Notes under the pieces: generated by a model
Database searches by the model: none
Seen by the model: only the letters and a program-made list of their open reading frames with translations
Told to the model about the DNA's origin: nothing
Shown here: piece by piece, positions 33,852 to 43,036 of the stretch
Layout of the letters: each line of letters starts with the position of its first letter
Position numbering within the stretch: the first letter of the stretch is position 1
Assembly: GCF_006715395.1 (NCBI RefSeq)
Contig: NZ_VFNC01000001.1
Coordinates: 2,170,001 to 2,234,000, forward strand
DNA from: Streptomyces sp. SLBN-31
Lineage (GTDB): Bacteria; Actinomycetota; Actinomycetes; Streptomycetales; Streptomycetaceae
Reading direction: 5' to 3'
Length of the DNA: 64,000 nt
Made by a program: the position numbers and the translations under genes

Positions 33852-36014
33852 ATGCGCAAAACTGTCAGGGGCATGCCAGCAGCCATGGTGGTCGCCCTCT
33901 CCGCCGGCCTGCTCACCGCGACCGCTCCCGCCGCCCACGCGGCCGCCGGCGCCACCCTGCCCTTCACCTCGGTCGAAGCCGAGTCGGCCATCACCACCGG
34001 CACGAAGATCGGCCCGGACTACACCCAGGGCACCCTCGCCTCCGAGGCCTCCGGACGCCAGGCCGTACGCCTCTCCGCCGGTCAGCGCGTCGAGTTCACC
34101 GTGCCGCGCGCGGCCAACGCCGTGAACCTCGTCTACAGCGTCCCGGACGGCCAGTCGGGCTCGCTCGACGTGTACGTCAACGGCACCAAGATCGCCAAGA
34201 CCCTGCCGGTGACCTCCAAGTACTCCTACGTCGACACCGGCTGGATCCCCGGCGCCAAGACGCACCACTTCTTCGACGACGCCCGGCTGCTCCTGGGGCA
34301 GAACGTCCAGCAGGGCGACAAGGTCGCCTTCCAGGCGACCGGCACCCAAGTGACCGTCGACGTGGCCGACTTCGAGCAGGTCGGCCAGGCCGCGAGCCAG
34401 CCCGCCGGATCCGTCTCGGTCACCTCCAAGGGTGCCGACCCCAGCGGCAACGGCGACTCCACCCAGGCCTTCCGGGACGCCATCGCCGCCGCCCAGGGCG
34501 GCACGGTGTGGATCCCGCCGGGCGACTACCGGCTGACCTCCTCCCTGAGCGGCGTCCAGAACGTCACCCTCCAGGGCGCCGGCAGCTGGTACTCGGTCGT
34601 GCACACCTCCCGCTTCATCGACCAGTCCAGCTCCTCCGGCAACGTCCACATCAAGGACTTCGCGGTCATGGGCGAGGTCACCGAACGCGTCGACTCCAAC
34701 CCCGACAACTTCGTCAACGGGGCGCTCGGGCCGAACAGTTCGGTCTCCGGGATGTGGATCCAGCACATGAAGGTCGGCCTGTGGCTGATGGGCAACAACG
34801 ACAACCTGGTCGTCGAGAACAGCCGCATCCTCGACACCACCGCCGACGGCCTCAACCTCAACGGCAACGCGCACGGCGTCCGGGTGCGGGGCAACTTCCT
34901 GCGCAACCAGGGCGACGACTCGCTCGCCATGTGGTCGCTGAACGGGGCGGACAGCAACAGCAGCTTCGAGAACAACACCATCTCGCAGCCCAACCTCGCC
35001 AACGGCATCGCGATCTACGGCGGCACCGACATCGCCGTGAAGAACAACATGGTCTCCGACACCAACGCCCTCGGCAGCGGTATCGCGATCTCCAACCAGA
35101 AGTTCCTCGACCCCTTCTCCCCGCTCGCCGGGACGATCACGGTCGACGGCAACACCCTCGTCCGCGCGGGCGCGATGAACCCCAACTGGAACCACCCGAT
35201 GGGCGCGCTGCGCGTCGACTCCTACGACAGCGCGATCAACGCGACGGTGAACATCACCAACACGACGATCACCGACAGCCCTTACAGCGCCTTCGAGTTC
35301 GTCTCCGGAGGCGGGCAGGGCTACCCGGTCCGCAATGTCACCGTGGACGGCGCCACCGTGAAGAACACCGGCACCGTCGTGGTCCAGGCCGAGGCGCAGG
35401 GCGCGGCCACCTTCCGCAACGTCACCGCCACCGCAGTCGGCGTCGCCGGCGTCTACAACTGCCCCTACATGGCGAGCTCGGGCACCTTCAACCTCACCGA
35501 CGGCGGCGGCAACTCCGGCTGGAGCAGCACCTGGTCTGACTGCTCGAGCTGGCCGCAGCCGGGCCAGGGCAACCCCGACCCCGACCCGGGCCGCAACCTC
35601 GCCAAGGGCCGCCCGGCGAGCGCGACCGGCTCGCAGGACGTCTACACGCCCGGCAAGGCCGTCGACGGTGACGCCAACAGCTACTGGGAGTCGACCAACA
35701 ACGCCTTCCCGCAGTCCTGGACGGTCGACCTCGGCTCGTCCTACGCGGTGCGCCGCCTGGTGCTGAAGCTGCCGCCGTCCTCCGCGTGGGGCGCGCGCAC
35801 CCAGACCATCACCGTGCTGGGCAGCACCGACGGCTCCTCCTACTCGACCGTCGTCGGCTCCACCGGCTACCGCTTCGACCCGGCGAGCGGCAACACGGCG
35901 ACCGTCTCGCTGCCCGCGAGCACGAACCTGCGCTACTTGCGGCTGTCCGTGAGCGCCAACACCGGCTGGCCCGCAGGCCAGTTCAGCGAGGTGGAGGCCT
36001 ACCTGAACAACTGA
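33852..36014 (+). CDS. Secreted beta-helix glycanase, GH87 (alpha-1,3-glucanase/mycodextranase)-like
   Basis: 720 aa. Sec signal (MVVALSAGLLTATAPAAHAA), a beta-sandwich CBM6/35-like domain (about residues 35-175, FTSVEAESAITTG ... VDVADFEQVG), a right-handed parallel beta-helix (about 190-560) and a C-terminal F5/8 C (discoidin) domain (about 585-718, RPASATGSQDVYTPGKAVDGDANSYWES). In the helix, ILDTTADGLNLNGNAHGVRVRGNFLRNQGDDSLAMWS carries paired Asp residues at the positions expected for GH87 catalysis; this domain set is known from bacterial alpha-1,3-glucanases. The alternative is a GH55/PbH1-type enzyme of other specificity. It would release oligosaccharides for the adjoining importer and alpha-glucosidase. 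Confidence 0.85.
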   Translation: MRKTVRGMPAAMVVALSAGLLTATAPAAHAAAGATLPFTSVEAESAITTGTKIGPDYTQGTLASEASGRQAVRLSAGQRVEFTVPRAANAVNLVYSVPDGQSGSLDVYVNGTKIAKTLPVTSKYSYVDTGWIPGAKTHHFFDDARLLLGQNVQQGDKVAFQATGTQVTVDVADFEQVGQAASQPAGSVSVTSKGADPSGNGDSTQAFRDAIAAAQGGTVWIPPGDYRLTSSLSGVQNVTLQGAGSWYSVVHTSRFIDQSSSSGNVHIKDFAVMGEVTERVDSNPDNFVNGALGPNSSVSGMWIQHMKVGLWLMGNNDNLVVENSRILDTTADGLNLNGNAHGVRVRGNFLRNQGDDSLAMWSLNGADSNSSFENNTISQPNLANGIAIYGGTDIAVKNNMVSDTNALGSGIAISNQKFLDPFSPLAGTITVDGNTLVRAGAMNPNWNHPMGALRVDSYDSAINATVNITNTTITDSPYSAFEFVSGGGQGYPVRNVTVDGATVKNTGTVVVQAEAQGAATFRNVTATAVGVAGVYNCPYMASSGTFNLTDGGGNSGWSSTWSDCSSWPQPGQGNPDPDPGRNLAKGRPASATGSQDVYTPGKAVDGDANSYWESTNNAFPQSWTVDLGSSYAVRRLVLKLPPSSAWGARTQTITVLGSTDGSSYSTVVGSTGYRFDPASGNTATVSLPASTNLRYLRLSVSANTGWPAGQFSEVEAYLNN

Positions 36015-36045
36015 TTCCCAGGCCGGCCCCGACCGACCTGGACCT

Positions 36046-36843
36046 TCACTCCCGGTCGGCGGGCGCCGACGGTCCGCGCTTCGCCGCCTGGATCTGCTCG
36101 TACACACGTGTGCGCAGCTCGGCGAAGCGCGGGTCCACGCGGGTGTGCAACTGGTCGCGCTCGGCGGGCAGATCCACCTTCAGCTGTTCCTGTACGACGG
36201 TGGGGGAGGCGGACAGGACGACCACCCGCTCGCCCAGGTAGACGGCCTCGTCGATGTCGTGCGTGACGAACAGGATCGTGATGCCGCGCTCCCGCCACAG
36301 CCCGCGCACCAGGTCCTCCAGATCGGCGCGGGTCTGGGCGTCCACGGCGGCGAACGGCTCGTCCATCAACAGCACCTGGGGCTCGTAGGCGAGGGCGCGG
36401 GCGATGGCCACCCGCTGCTGCATACCGCCCGACAGCTGCCAGGGATACGCCCCCACGGCATCCGCGAGTCCGACCGACTCCAGCGCGTCGGCGACGAGTT
36501 CCCGCCGCCTCACCCTGCTCAAGTCCTTCTGCTTCAGCGGTAGTTCGACGTTCTCCCCGACCCGCATCCAGGGGAAGAGACTGCGTCCGTACTCCTGGAA
36601 CACGAACGCCATCCCCGGCGGCGGTCCGGCGACCGGCCGGCCCGCGAGCACCACCTCGCCGGCCGTGGGCGCGAGCAGCCCGCCCACGCACTTGAGCAGC
36701 GTCGTCTTGCCGCAGCCCGAAGGGCCGACGAGACAGACCAGTTCGCCCGCCTCCACGGTGAAGGTGAGGTCGCGTACCGCCTCGACGCGGCGGCCGGAAC
36801 CCTCGTAGACCTTCCGCAGGCCCGATACGACGAGCGCGTGCAT
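36046..36843 (-). CDS. ABC transporter ATPase, SsuB/TauB type
   Basis: 265 aa. Walker A GPSGCGKTT, Q-loop FVFQEYGRSLFPWM, signature LSGGMQQRVAIARAL, Walker B VLLMDEPFAAVD and switch FVTHDIDEAVYL. This clade energises importers of sulfonates, nitrate and aromatic or heterocyclic acids. ATG start behind a purine-rich stretch. It is the last gene of the minus-strand aromatic operon, convergent with the GH87-like gene with a 31-bp gap. Confidence 0.94.
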   Translation of the reverse strand: MHALVVSGLRKVYEGSGRRVEAVRDLTFTVEAGELVCLVGPSGCGKTTLLKCVGGLLAPTAGEVVLAGRPVAGPPPGMAFVFQEYGRSLFPWMRVGENVELPLKQKDLSRVRRRELVADALESVGLADAVGAYPWQLSGGMQQRVAIARALAYEPQVLLMDEPFAAVDAQTRADLEDLVRGLWRERGITILFVTHDIDEAVYLGERVVVLSASPTVVQEQLKVDLPAERDQLHTRVDPRFAELRTRVYEQIQAAKRGPSAPADRE

Positions 36844-36863
36844 GGACCGCCCCTTCCCGAGGT

Positions 36864-37643
36864 TCACGATGACCGCCGGGTGGCGGCGCGCAGGCCGTGG
36901 TACCAGGCCAGGACCCGCCGCTCCACCAGCTGGAAGAGGACCGAGAGCAGGAAGCCGAGCAGACCGAGGACCAGGATGCCGGTCCACATGTCGGGGACGG
37001 CGAAACCGCGCTGGAACTGGACGATGGTGAAGCCGATGCCGTCGCTGGCCGCGAACATCTCGCTGATGACCATCAGGATGATGCCGATCGACAGCGCCTG
37101 GCGCAGGCCCGCGAAGATCTGCGGGCTCGCCGAGCGCAGCACCAGATCGCGCAGGCGGCCCACGCCGGTGATGCCGTACGAACGGGCCGTCTCCAGCATC
37201 ACCGGGTCGACCGCGCGGACGCCCTCGACGGTGTTGAGCAGGACCGGCCAGACACAGCCGCTCGCGATCACGACGATCTTCATCATGTCGCCGATGCCCG
37301 CGAACAGCATGATCACCGGGACCAGGACGGGCGGCGGGATCGCCCGCAGGAACTCCAGGACCGGCTCGCACACCGCGCGCACCCGCCGGTAGGAGCCGAC
37401 GAAGGTGCCGAGCGCGACGCCCACGACCGCGGCGATCGCGTACCCGGCCGCCAGGCGCAGGACGCTCGGCAGGACGTCGGCGCGCAGCCGGTCGGCCGTC
37501 CAGACGTCCGGGAAGGTCTTCAGGATCGTGCGCAGCGGCGGCCAGAAGGGGTCGGAGCTGCCCTCGGACGCGGCCCACCACACCGCGACCAGCACCACCG
37601 GCAGGGCGACGGCGAACGCCAGCCGCAGCAGCGGACGCCTCAC
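36864..37643 (-). CDS. ABC transporter permease, SsuC/TauC type
   Basis: 259 aa. About six membrane helices, with the EAA-like loop ETARSYGITGVGRLRDLVLRSASPQIFAGLRQ. The GTG start at 37643 overlaps the stop of the other permease (GTGA). The paralogous permease upstream shares the same pattern, so the channel is probably a heterodimer, which is less common in this family than a homodimer. Confidence 0.92.
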   Translation of the reverse strand: MRRPLLRLAFAVALPVVLVAVWWAASEGSSDPFWPPLRTILKTFPDVWTADRLRADVLPSVLRLAAGYAIAAVVGVALGTFVGSYRRVRAVCEPVLEFLRAIPPPVLVPVIMLFAGIGDMMKIVVIASGCVWPVLLNTVEGVRAVDPVMLETARSYGITGVGRLRDLVLRSASPQIFAGLRQALSIGIILMVISEMFAASDGIGFTIVQFQRGFAVPDMWTGILVLGLLGFLLSVLFQLVERRVLAWYHGLRAATRRSS

Positions 37644-38413
37644 ACCGCCACCTCCCCGCGCACCGACTGGTGCCAGGCCAGGGCCCGCCGCTCCACGGTG
37701 CGCGCGCCGACGTTGACGACCAGGCCCAGCAATCCGGCGACGACGATCAGCGCGTACAGCTCCGGCACCGCCTGCGAGGCCTGCGCGACCGCGATCCGCT
37801 GCCCCAACCCCGGCGCCCCGATGGCGAGTTCGGCGGTGATGGCGAGGATCAGCGCCACCGCGGCGGCCAGCCGCACGCCGGTCATGACGTACGGCAGCGC
37901 CGTCGGCCACAGCACGTGCCGCACCCGCGCCCAGGTGCCCAGCCCGTACGACCGTGCCGTCTCCTCGGCGACCGGGTCGACGTCCTGAACGCCGTACAGG
38001 GTCTGGATGAGAACCTGCCAGAAGGAGGCGTAGACGACGAGCAGCAGCACCGACCTCAGCTGGGTGCCGTACAGCAGGACCGCCAGCGGGATCAGGGCGA
38101 CCGAGGGGATCGGCCGCAGGAACTCGATCGTGGAGGCCGTCGTCTCCCGCAGGAACGGCACGATCGCGATCAGCACGCCGGCGGCCACGCCCGCGCCGAC
38201 GGCGATCGCGAGGCCGATCGCCCAGCCGACGAGGGTGTCGCCGAGCGCCGACCAGAACGCGCCGTCGGAGACCTCGTGCGCCAGCGCGGAGGCGACGCGG
38301 CTGGACGGCGGGAAGTAGGCCTCCTTGACCAGGCTGAGCCGCGGCACCGCCTCGCCCAGGGCGAGGAAGGCCGCGAGCCCGGCCGCGCCCAGCGCGGCGT
38401 TCACGCCCCTCAC
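37640..38413 (-). CDS. ABC transporter permease, SsuC/TauC type (second)
   Basis: 257 aa. Hydrophobic segments throughout and the loop ETARSYGLGTWARVRHVLWPTALPYVMTGVR. The GTG start at 38413 overlaps the stop of the binding-protein gene. It belongs to the same operon as the ATPase and the first permease. Confidence 0.92.
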   Translation of the reverse strand: MRGVNAALGAAGLAAFLALGEAVPRLSLVKEAYFPPSSRVASALAHEVSDGAFWSALGDTLVGWAIGLAIAVGAGVAAGVLIAIVPFLRETTASTIEFLRPIPSVALIPLAVLLYGTQLRSVLLLVVYASFWQVLIQTLYGVQDVDPVAEETARSYGLGTWARVRHVLWPTALPYVMTGVRLAAAVALILAITAELAIGAPGLGQRIAVAQASQAVPELYALIVVAGLLGLVVNVGARTVERRALAWHQSVRGEVAV

Positions 38414-39378
38414 GGCAGCAGTGCGTCCAGGTCGGGCGACTTCCTGAAGAACCCGAACTCGTCGCCGAGTTCGGCCTGCGTCTCGATGGAGGCCCTGTTG
38501 GCCTCGGCCGGCCACTTGGGCAGGGTGACCTTCGCCAGGACCGACGCCGGGACCTTCGTGTACGTGGCGACGATCTGCCGGACCTCGTCCGGGTGGGAGT
38601 CGGCGTAGGCGAGGGACTGGGCGGTGGCCGTCCGGAACTTCTTCACCACGTCAGGGTTCTGCTTCGCGTACTGCTGCGAGGTGAAGTACATCGCCACGGT
38701 GAGGGCCGGGGCGACGTCGACCAGCGGCGAGGCGATCTCGTGGCCGCCCTGGTCCTTGATGGTGGTGAGGGCGGGCTCGACGGCCATGGCGGCGTCCACC
38801 TGGCCCTTGTCGAGCGCGGCGGCCATCTGGTCGAAGGGGATCTCGACGAACTTCACCTTGTCCGGGTCGCCGCCGGCCTTCTTCACCGACTCCCGCACGG
38901 ACAACTCGACGATGTTCTTGAGGGTGTTGACGGCGACCTTCTTGCCCTGAAGGTCCTTCGCCGTCTTGATGGAGCTGTCCTTCCTCACCAGGGTCGCCCC
39001 GAAGTCCTTGCCCTGCGTGCCTGTCGAGGCGACGCCGTTCGAGATCGCCTTCAGGGCGACGCCGTTGGTCTGGGCGAGCATCAGGGAGAACACGTTGGAG
39101 AACCCGAACTGGTTCTGGCCGGAGGCCACCGCGGGCACGATGGCGGCGCCTCCGGAGGCGAGCGTCAGGGAGAGCTTCAGGCCCTGCTTCTCGTAGAAGC
39201 CCTTCTTCTGGCCGAGGTAGAGGGGCGCCACGTCCACGATCGGGATGAGCCCGACCTTGACGGTGGTGGTGCCCCCGGACGACGTGCCCTTGCCGGACGA
39301 CCCGCCGTCGGACGAGCCACAGGCCGTCGCGGCGAGCAGTAAGGCGCCGGCGCTGAGACCGGCGAACAGACGACGCAT
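38410..39378 (-). CDS. NMT1/SsuA-type substrate-binding lipoprotein
   Basis: 322 aa. Lipoprotein signal with lipobox LAATAC and a Gly/Ser linker. VKVGLIPIVDVAPLYLGQKKGFYEKQGL is the hallmark start of SsuA/TauA/NMT1 proteins, and FVEIPFDQMAAALDKGQVDAAMAVEPALTTI the second lobe. ATG start with GGAGGAG upstream. The 160-bp gap to the reductase gene contains a TTGTTGACA element and may hold a promoter. Cotranscription with a Rieske oxygenase suggests an aromatic acid ligand. Confidence 0.92.
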   Translation of the reverse strand: MRRLFAGLSAGALLLAATACGSSDGGSSGKGTSSGGTTTVKVGLIPIVDVAPLYLGQKKGFYEKQGLKLSLTLASGGAAIVPAVASGQNQFGFSNVFSLMLAQTNGVALKAISNGVASTGTQGKDFGATLVRKDSSIKTAKDLQGKKVAVNTLKNIVELSVRESVKKAGGDPDKVKFVEIPFDQMAAALDKGQVDAAMAVEPALTTIKDQGGHEIASPLVDVAPALTVAMYFTSQQYAKQNPDVVKKFRTATAQSLAYADSHPDEVRQIVATYTKVPASVLAKVTLPKWPAEANRASIETQAELGDEFGFFRKSPDLDALLP

Positions 39379-39538
39379 GGCTCCTCCTGTACAGACAACG
39401 GTGTTCCGACAGGCTGTGCGCGCACCGCACAGTAGTGCTCAACTGGCGTGCACGGAACCCAGAGCGCCGCGCTTCACACGGTCAATGGTTCGGCTGACGA
39501 AATTGTTGACACTTTGGAGGAGCCGAGTCGCGGCGAGG

Positions 39539-40474
39539 TCAGAGATCCAGCACGAGCCTCCTGCCGCGACAGCGGGACACACAGATCATCATCGTCTCCC
39601 CGCTCTCCCGCTCCGCGTCCGTGAGCACCGAGTCCCGGTGGTCCGGAGTGCCCTCCAGCACGTCGGTCTCGCAGGTGCCGCAGGTGCCCTCGGTACAGGA
39701 GAACAGCACCTCGACGCCCGCGCCCCGGACGGCGTCCAGCACCGAGACGTCCGGCGCGACGGTGACCGTACGGCCGCTCTGCGCCAGCTCCACCTCGAAC
39801 TCGCCGTTCTCGCCGACCTCCTGGACCTTGGGCGTGAACCGCTCGACGCGCAGCCGCCCGGCCGGGCAGCGCGCCTCGACCGCGTCGAGCAGCGGGCCCG
39901 GACCGCAGCAGTAGACGAGCGTGTCCCCGGGCAGGCCGTCGAGGACGGAGCCGAGGTCCAGCAGTCCGGTCTCGTCCTGCGGGGCGAGGGTCACCCGGTC
40001 GCCGTACCGCGCCAACTCCTCGGTGAAGGCCATGGAGTCACGCGTGCGGCCGCCGTACAGCAGCGTCCACTCGGCGCCCGCCGCCTCGGCCGCGGCCAGC
40101 ATCGGCAGGATCGGTGTGATGCCGATGCCGCCGGCGACGAACCGGTACCGGGGCGCGCTCTCCAGCCGGAAGTGGTTGCGCGGCCCGCGCACCCGCACCT
40201 TGTCGCCGACCCCCAACTGCTCGTGCACTTGGGCCGATCCGCCCCGCCCGGCGGGCTCGCGCAGCACGGCGATCCGCCACGCCGACCGGTCAGCGGGGTC
40301 CCCGCACAGCGAGTACTGCCGCTCCAGCCCCGGCCCGAGCACGACGTCGACATGGGCGCCCGGCTCCCAGCCCGGCAGGTCCTCGCCGAGGGGATGGCGC
40401 ACGGTCAGGGCGAGCACGCCGTCGGCCGCGAACTCCCGGCTGCCGACGACGAGTTCGGCTTCGTACACGGTCAT
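39539..40474 (-). CDS. Oxygenase reductase, phthalate dioxygenase reductase/VanB type
   Basis: 311 aa. Domains in order: FMN-binding barrel with RQYSLCGDP, NAD-binding fold with RFVAGGIGITPILPML and VYCCGPGPLLDAV, and a C-terminal 2Fe-2S ferredoxin with CTEGTCGTCETDVL and a final cysteine in MMICVSRC. This reversed order (ferredoxin last) defines the phthalate/vanillate reductase class that passes NADH electrons to Rieske oxygenases. ATG start overlaps the stop of the 57-aa gene (ATGA). Confidence 0.93.
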   Translation of the reverse strand: MTVYEAELVVGSREFAADGVLALTVRHPLGEDLPGWEPGAHVDVVLGPGLERQYSLCGDPADRSAWRIAVLREPAGRGGSAQVHEQLGVGDKVRVRGPRNHFRLESAPRYRFVAGGIGITPILPMLAAAEAAGAEWTLLYGGRTRDSMAFTEELARYGDRVTLAPQDETGLLDLGSVLDGLPGDTLVYCCGPGPLLDAVEARCPAGRLRVERFTPKVQEVGENGEFEVELAQSGRTVTVAPDVSVLDAVRGAGVEVLFSCTEGTCGTCETDVLEGTPDHRDSVLTDAERESGETMMICVSRCRGRRLVLDL

Positions 40475-40644
40475 GAGTCACCGCCTTCTGACGGTCGGTG
40501 TCCTTCGGGGTGGCCGAGCATCCACTCCCACATCTCGACCGGGTCCTGGGCGGTGTGCTCGGCTCCGCAGTGACAGGTGCCGTGCAGGACGTCGGTGCCC
40601 GGCAGCCAGTCGATGCGGTAGATCTCGCCGGTGCCGCTGCTCAC
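40471..40644 (-). CDS. 57-aa protein between oxygenase and reductase
   Basis: Small acidic protein, GTG start at 40644 overlapping the oxygenase stop (GTGA), and a stop overlapping the reductase start (ATGA). It contains LHGTCHCGAEHTAQDPVEMWEWMLGHPEGH, with a CxC and several histidines that could bind a metal. It is missed by length cut-offs, but the double coupling and the fully coding-like codon pattern argue that it is real. No family is recognised. It may be an assembly factor or small subunit of the oxygenase. Confidence 0.78.
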   Translation of the reverse strand: MSSGTGEIYRIDWLPGTDVLHGTCHCGAEHTAQDPVEMWEWMLGHPEGHRPSEGGDS

Positions 40645-41714
40645 AGAACCTTCTCCACGGGCTTGTCGCCCTCCTCGACCAGCCGGGCGAGGATGCGGCG
40701 GGCGGCCAGGCCGCCGGTGTCGATGTTGATGCTCAGCTCCTGGTACCCCGTCCGCTCCGAACCCAGCGTCCGCTGCAGCAGGTTGAGCGCGTCCACGTCC
40801 TGCATCACCACGGTGTGGTTGTTGCCCCGCAGGAACTCGGTGACCTCCGCGTCCTCGGGCGCCCAGTCGCGCGAGACCATCCAGAAGTCGTAGACGTGGC
40901 CGTCGGACGACGGGGTGATCGCGTACGTGATCTCGGTGTGGAAGGCGTTCGGGTCGCTGCCGTCGGCCTCCGGCACCACGCCCACCGGGGCGATCCGGCT
41001 GTGCAGCAGGTACAGGCAGGGCGCGTGGTACTCGATGTCCTGCCAGCGCGTGATCCGGCCCTCGATGCCGGTGGACCTGGCGTAGAACGGCGGGCACTCG
41101 GCGTCGTCCATGTGCCGGCTCACCCGTACGATGCCCGCGCCCTCGTCGACCTCGGTGGTGATCGGCGTCTCGGCGACCTCGGGTGTGCCGATGTAACCGC
41201 CGTGCAGATAGGTCTCGTGGGAGAGGTCGAGGAGGTTGTCGACCAGCAGCCCGTAGTCCGCGTCGATGGGCTCCATGCCGCGGACGGTGACCCAGCCGGG
41301 GGAGTCCAGGTGCCGCGCGCGCGGGATGGTCTGCGGGTCGGCCAGTTGCGGGTCGCCGATCCACACCCACACCAGGGAGTCCTGTTCGACGACGGGGTAG
41401 GACGCGACCCGGGCGGTGCGCGGCACGCGTTTCTGACCGGGCACGTAGACGCAGGTGCCCGTCGTGTCGTAGGTGAAGCCGTGATAGCCGCACACGAGCC
41501 GGTCGCCGTCGAGCCGGCTGGGCTTCTCGTGCAGCGGGAAGCGGCGGTGCACACAGCGGTCGGCCAGCGCGACCGGTGTGCCGTCCTCCTCGGTCCGGTA
41601 GAAGACGAGGGGCTCACCGAGGATCGTCCGGCCGAGCAACTCCTCGCGCCCGACCTCGTGGCTGTAGGCGGCGACGTACCACTGGTTTCTGGCAAAAGCG
41701 GTGATGTGCGGCAT
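40641..41714 (-). CDS. Rieske non-heme iron oxygenase, VanA-like
   Basis: 357 aa from the ATG at 41714. The N-terminal Rieske domain has CVHRRFPL ... LVCGYHGF (CxH then CxxH ligands), and the catalytic domain has DNLLDLSHETYLHGG, supplying the two His ligands of the mononuclear iron. This pattern is closest to vanillate O-demethylase and related aromatic demethylases. It probably demethylates or hydroxylates an aromatic acid imported by the downstream ABC system. The frame extends 29 codons upstream without conserved content. First gene of the operon. Confidence 0.92.
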   Translation of the reverse strand: MPHITAFARNQWYVAAYSHEVGREELLGRTILGEPLVFYRTEEDGTPVALADRCVHRRFPLHEKPSRLDGDRLVCGYHGFTYDTTGTCVYVPGQKRVPRTARVASYPVVEQDSLVWVWIGDPQLADPQTIPRARHLDSPGWVTVRGMEPIDADYGLLVDNLLDLSHETYLHGGYIGTPEVAETPITTEVDEGAGIVRVSRHMDDAECPPFYARSTGIEGRITRWQDIEYHAPCLYLLHSRIAPVGVVPEADGSDPNAFHTEITYAITPSSDGHVYDFWMVSRDWAPEDAEVTEFLRGNNHTVVMQDVDALNLLQRTLGSERTGYQELSINIDTGGLAARRILARLVEEGDKPVEKVL

Positions 41715-42433
41715 GGCAGTTCCCGTCCCTGTCGGCGGGGCGTCCTCGCCCCGCGTGCCGTGGTTGGAATCAGGGTCGTGAGGCTTGCATCGGCTCGGCA
41801 AGACGGCTTCTGCCAGGCGGAAGAACTTCTGTAAAGAGGCTGGTCAGAGCCTTTGTTCCGTCAACCCCTAGTCGCCAGAGTGGAGTGCCGCGTGGTGCGG
41901 CCATTCGGTTCGCGCTCGGGGGAGCCGGAGGCGGCGACGGCGAGTGCGGCTACTCACAGCCTGGCGTTAATCGCCCAATAATGTCCACTTAGTTTCAATT
42001 GTGATACTCCTCTGTCGGTGGATGCTCGGTACAGCGGCAAGAATCAGCATCACTGCAGGTCAACTACTGTTCGTTTTGGAGTCTGGGGCCCTCGGGGCGA
42101 ATCCGGGTCGAATCCGCACCCTTTCAGGCTGTTGAGCGTGTTGCCGCTGGTCAGGGTGGTGTGAGGTCGCGTGCTGGTTCGCGTTGCGGATGGGGGTGGC
42201 GCGGCGAGTAATCGGGCCGATGAGCCGCTGAGTGGCGGTGGTCGGCTGCCAGGGGCGGGGGCTGACCAGCGGATTCATTGCTGCTGGTAGCGGTCGCCTT
42301 TCGTGATCATGTCCTGCGGAAATGTCTTCAGGCGGGACGGCTGATGCGCGGCGGCCCGGGATTGATGGTTCCTGGCCGAAACCGACCTGCCGAGATATTT
42401 ACCGGTTAGCCGATCGCAGCGTGAGGATGTGGG
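41715..42433. other. Intergenic stretch without a supported gene
   Basis: About 720 bp between the divergent Rieske operon and the lipoprotein gene. Base composition drops sharply around 41960-42060 (cattaatgtccacttag-like, AT-rich sequence), unlike the flanks, which marks the start of an accessory region and could hold promoters. The minus-strand frame 42060-42278 has no recognisable content. Nothing else was identified. Confidence 0.5.
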
Positions 42434-42757
42434 ATGAGCCGAAGATGGTGGAAGTGGGTCGTGGTGGGCACCCTCGCGCTGGCCCTAAGCGGCTGCGCGT
42501 CAATGGGGAGTAACGGCAGCGCGGGTGAGCAGTGCAATCCGAGGCTGATGGACTGCGGCACGCCACTACCCCTGGAGAAGACCCCAGGATGTAGCACGCT
42601 GATCATGGACGAGGCCCGAGCTGAGCTCATCGACCCGGCAGACCGGCACCGCGAGCCGGTGTACCGCGCCTGTGACGGGATCACTGAGCCGGTGGTCGAC
42701 AACATGATCCAGAAGACGATCGGTGAGATCGCCGAGCACGAGAACGACCAGGGGTGA
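42434..42757 (+). CDS. Small predicted lipoprotein
   Basis: 107 aa. The signal KWVVVGTLALALSGC ends in the lipobox ALSGC. The mature part is short and has four further cysteines (QCNPRLMDCGTPLP, TPGCSTLIMDEAR, RACDGITEP), so disulfides are likely. ATG start with GAGG upstream. Codon usage is less G/C-biased than in the catabolic operons, consistent with recent acquisition. No family recognised. Confidence 0.6.
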   Translation: MSRRWWKWVVVGTLALALSGCASMGSNGSAGEQCNPRLMDCGTPLPLEKTPGCSTLIMDEARAELIDPADRHREPVYRACDGITEPVVDNMIQKTIGEIAEHENDQG

Positions 42758-43008
42758 GCGCTCAAGCAACGAGAGGGCCACGCCGCGCAGGAGACTGGCT
42801 GGGCGGTGAGCGAGTCGGCGACCGAGGTCGCGTTGGGGCCTTCGACCTGCCCGAACAGACCTGTTCGCCGATCGCGTCGATACGCAGCCGGTTTGCTAGG
42901 TGACCAAGATCAAGTGCTTAGCGCCAACGGCTGTCCCGTTTGGTATACCGACGCCAGTAAAACCCAGCACTCATCGTGGTTGCAGCGCTGACTTCGTGGG
43001 TGTATACG

Positions 43009-43036
43009 CGACACCTCAACATGCGCGTCTACCAGT
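43009..43036. repeat. 28-bp direct repeat, copy 1
   Basis: Starts CGACACCTCAACATGCGCG and ends CTACCAGT. The second copy lies exactly 1,000 bp downstream with one mismatch (T versus C at the 20th base). The two copies bracket the orphan gene at 43134. Confidence 0.85.

Noticed and set aside
39501..39512. AATTGTTGACAC as a defined operator or promoter
   Set aside because: A promising -35-like sequence, but it reads on the plus strand against the operon and no symmetrical partner or -10 was found.
42060..42278. 72-aa minus-strand frame in the intergenic stretch
   Set aside because: Low-complexity composition, no ribosome binding site, no similarity recognised.
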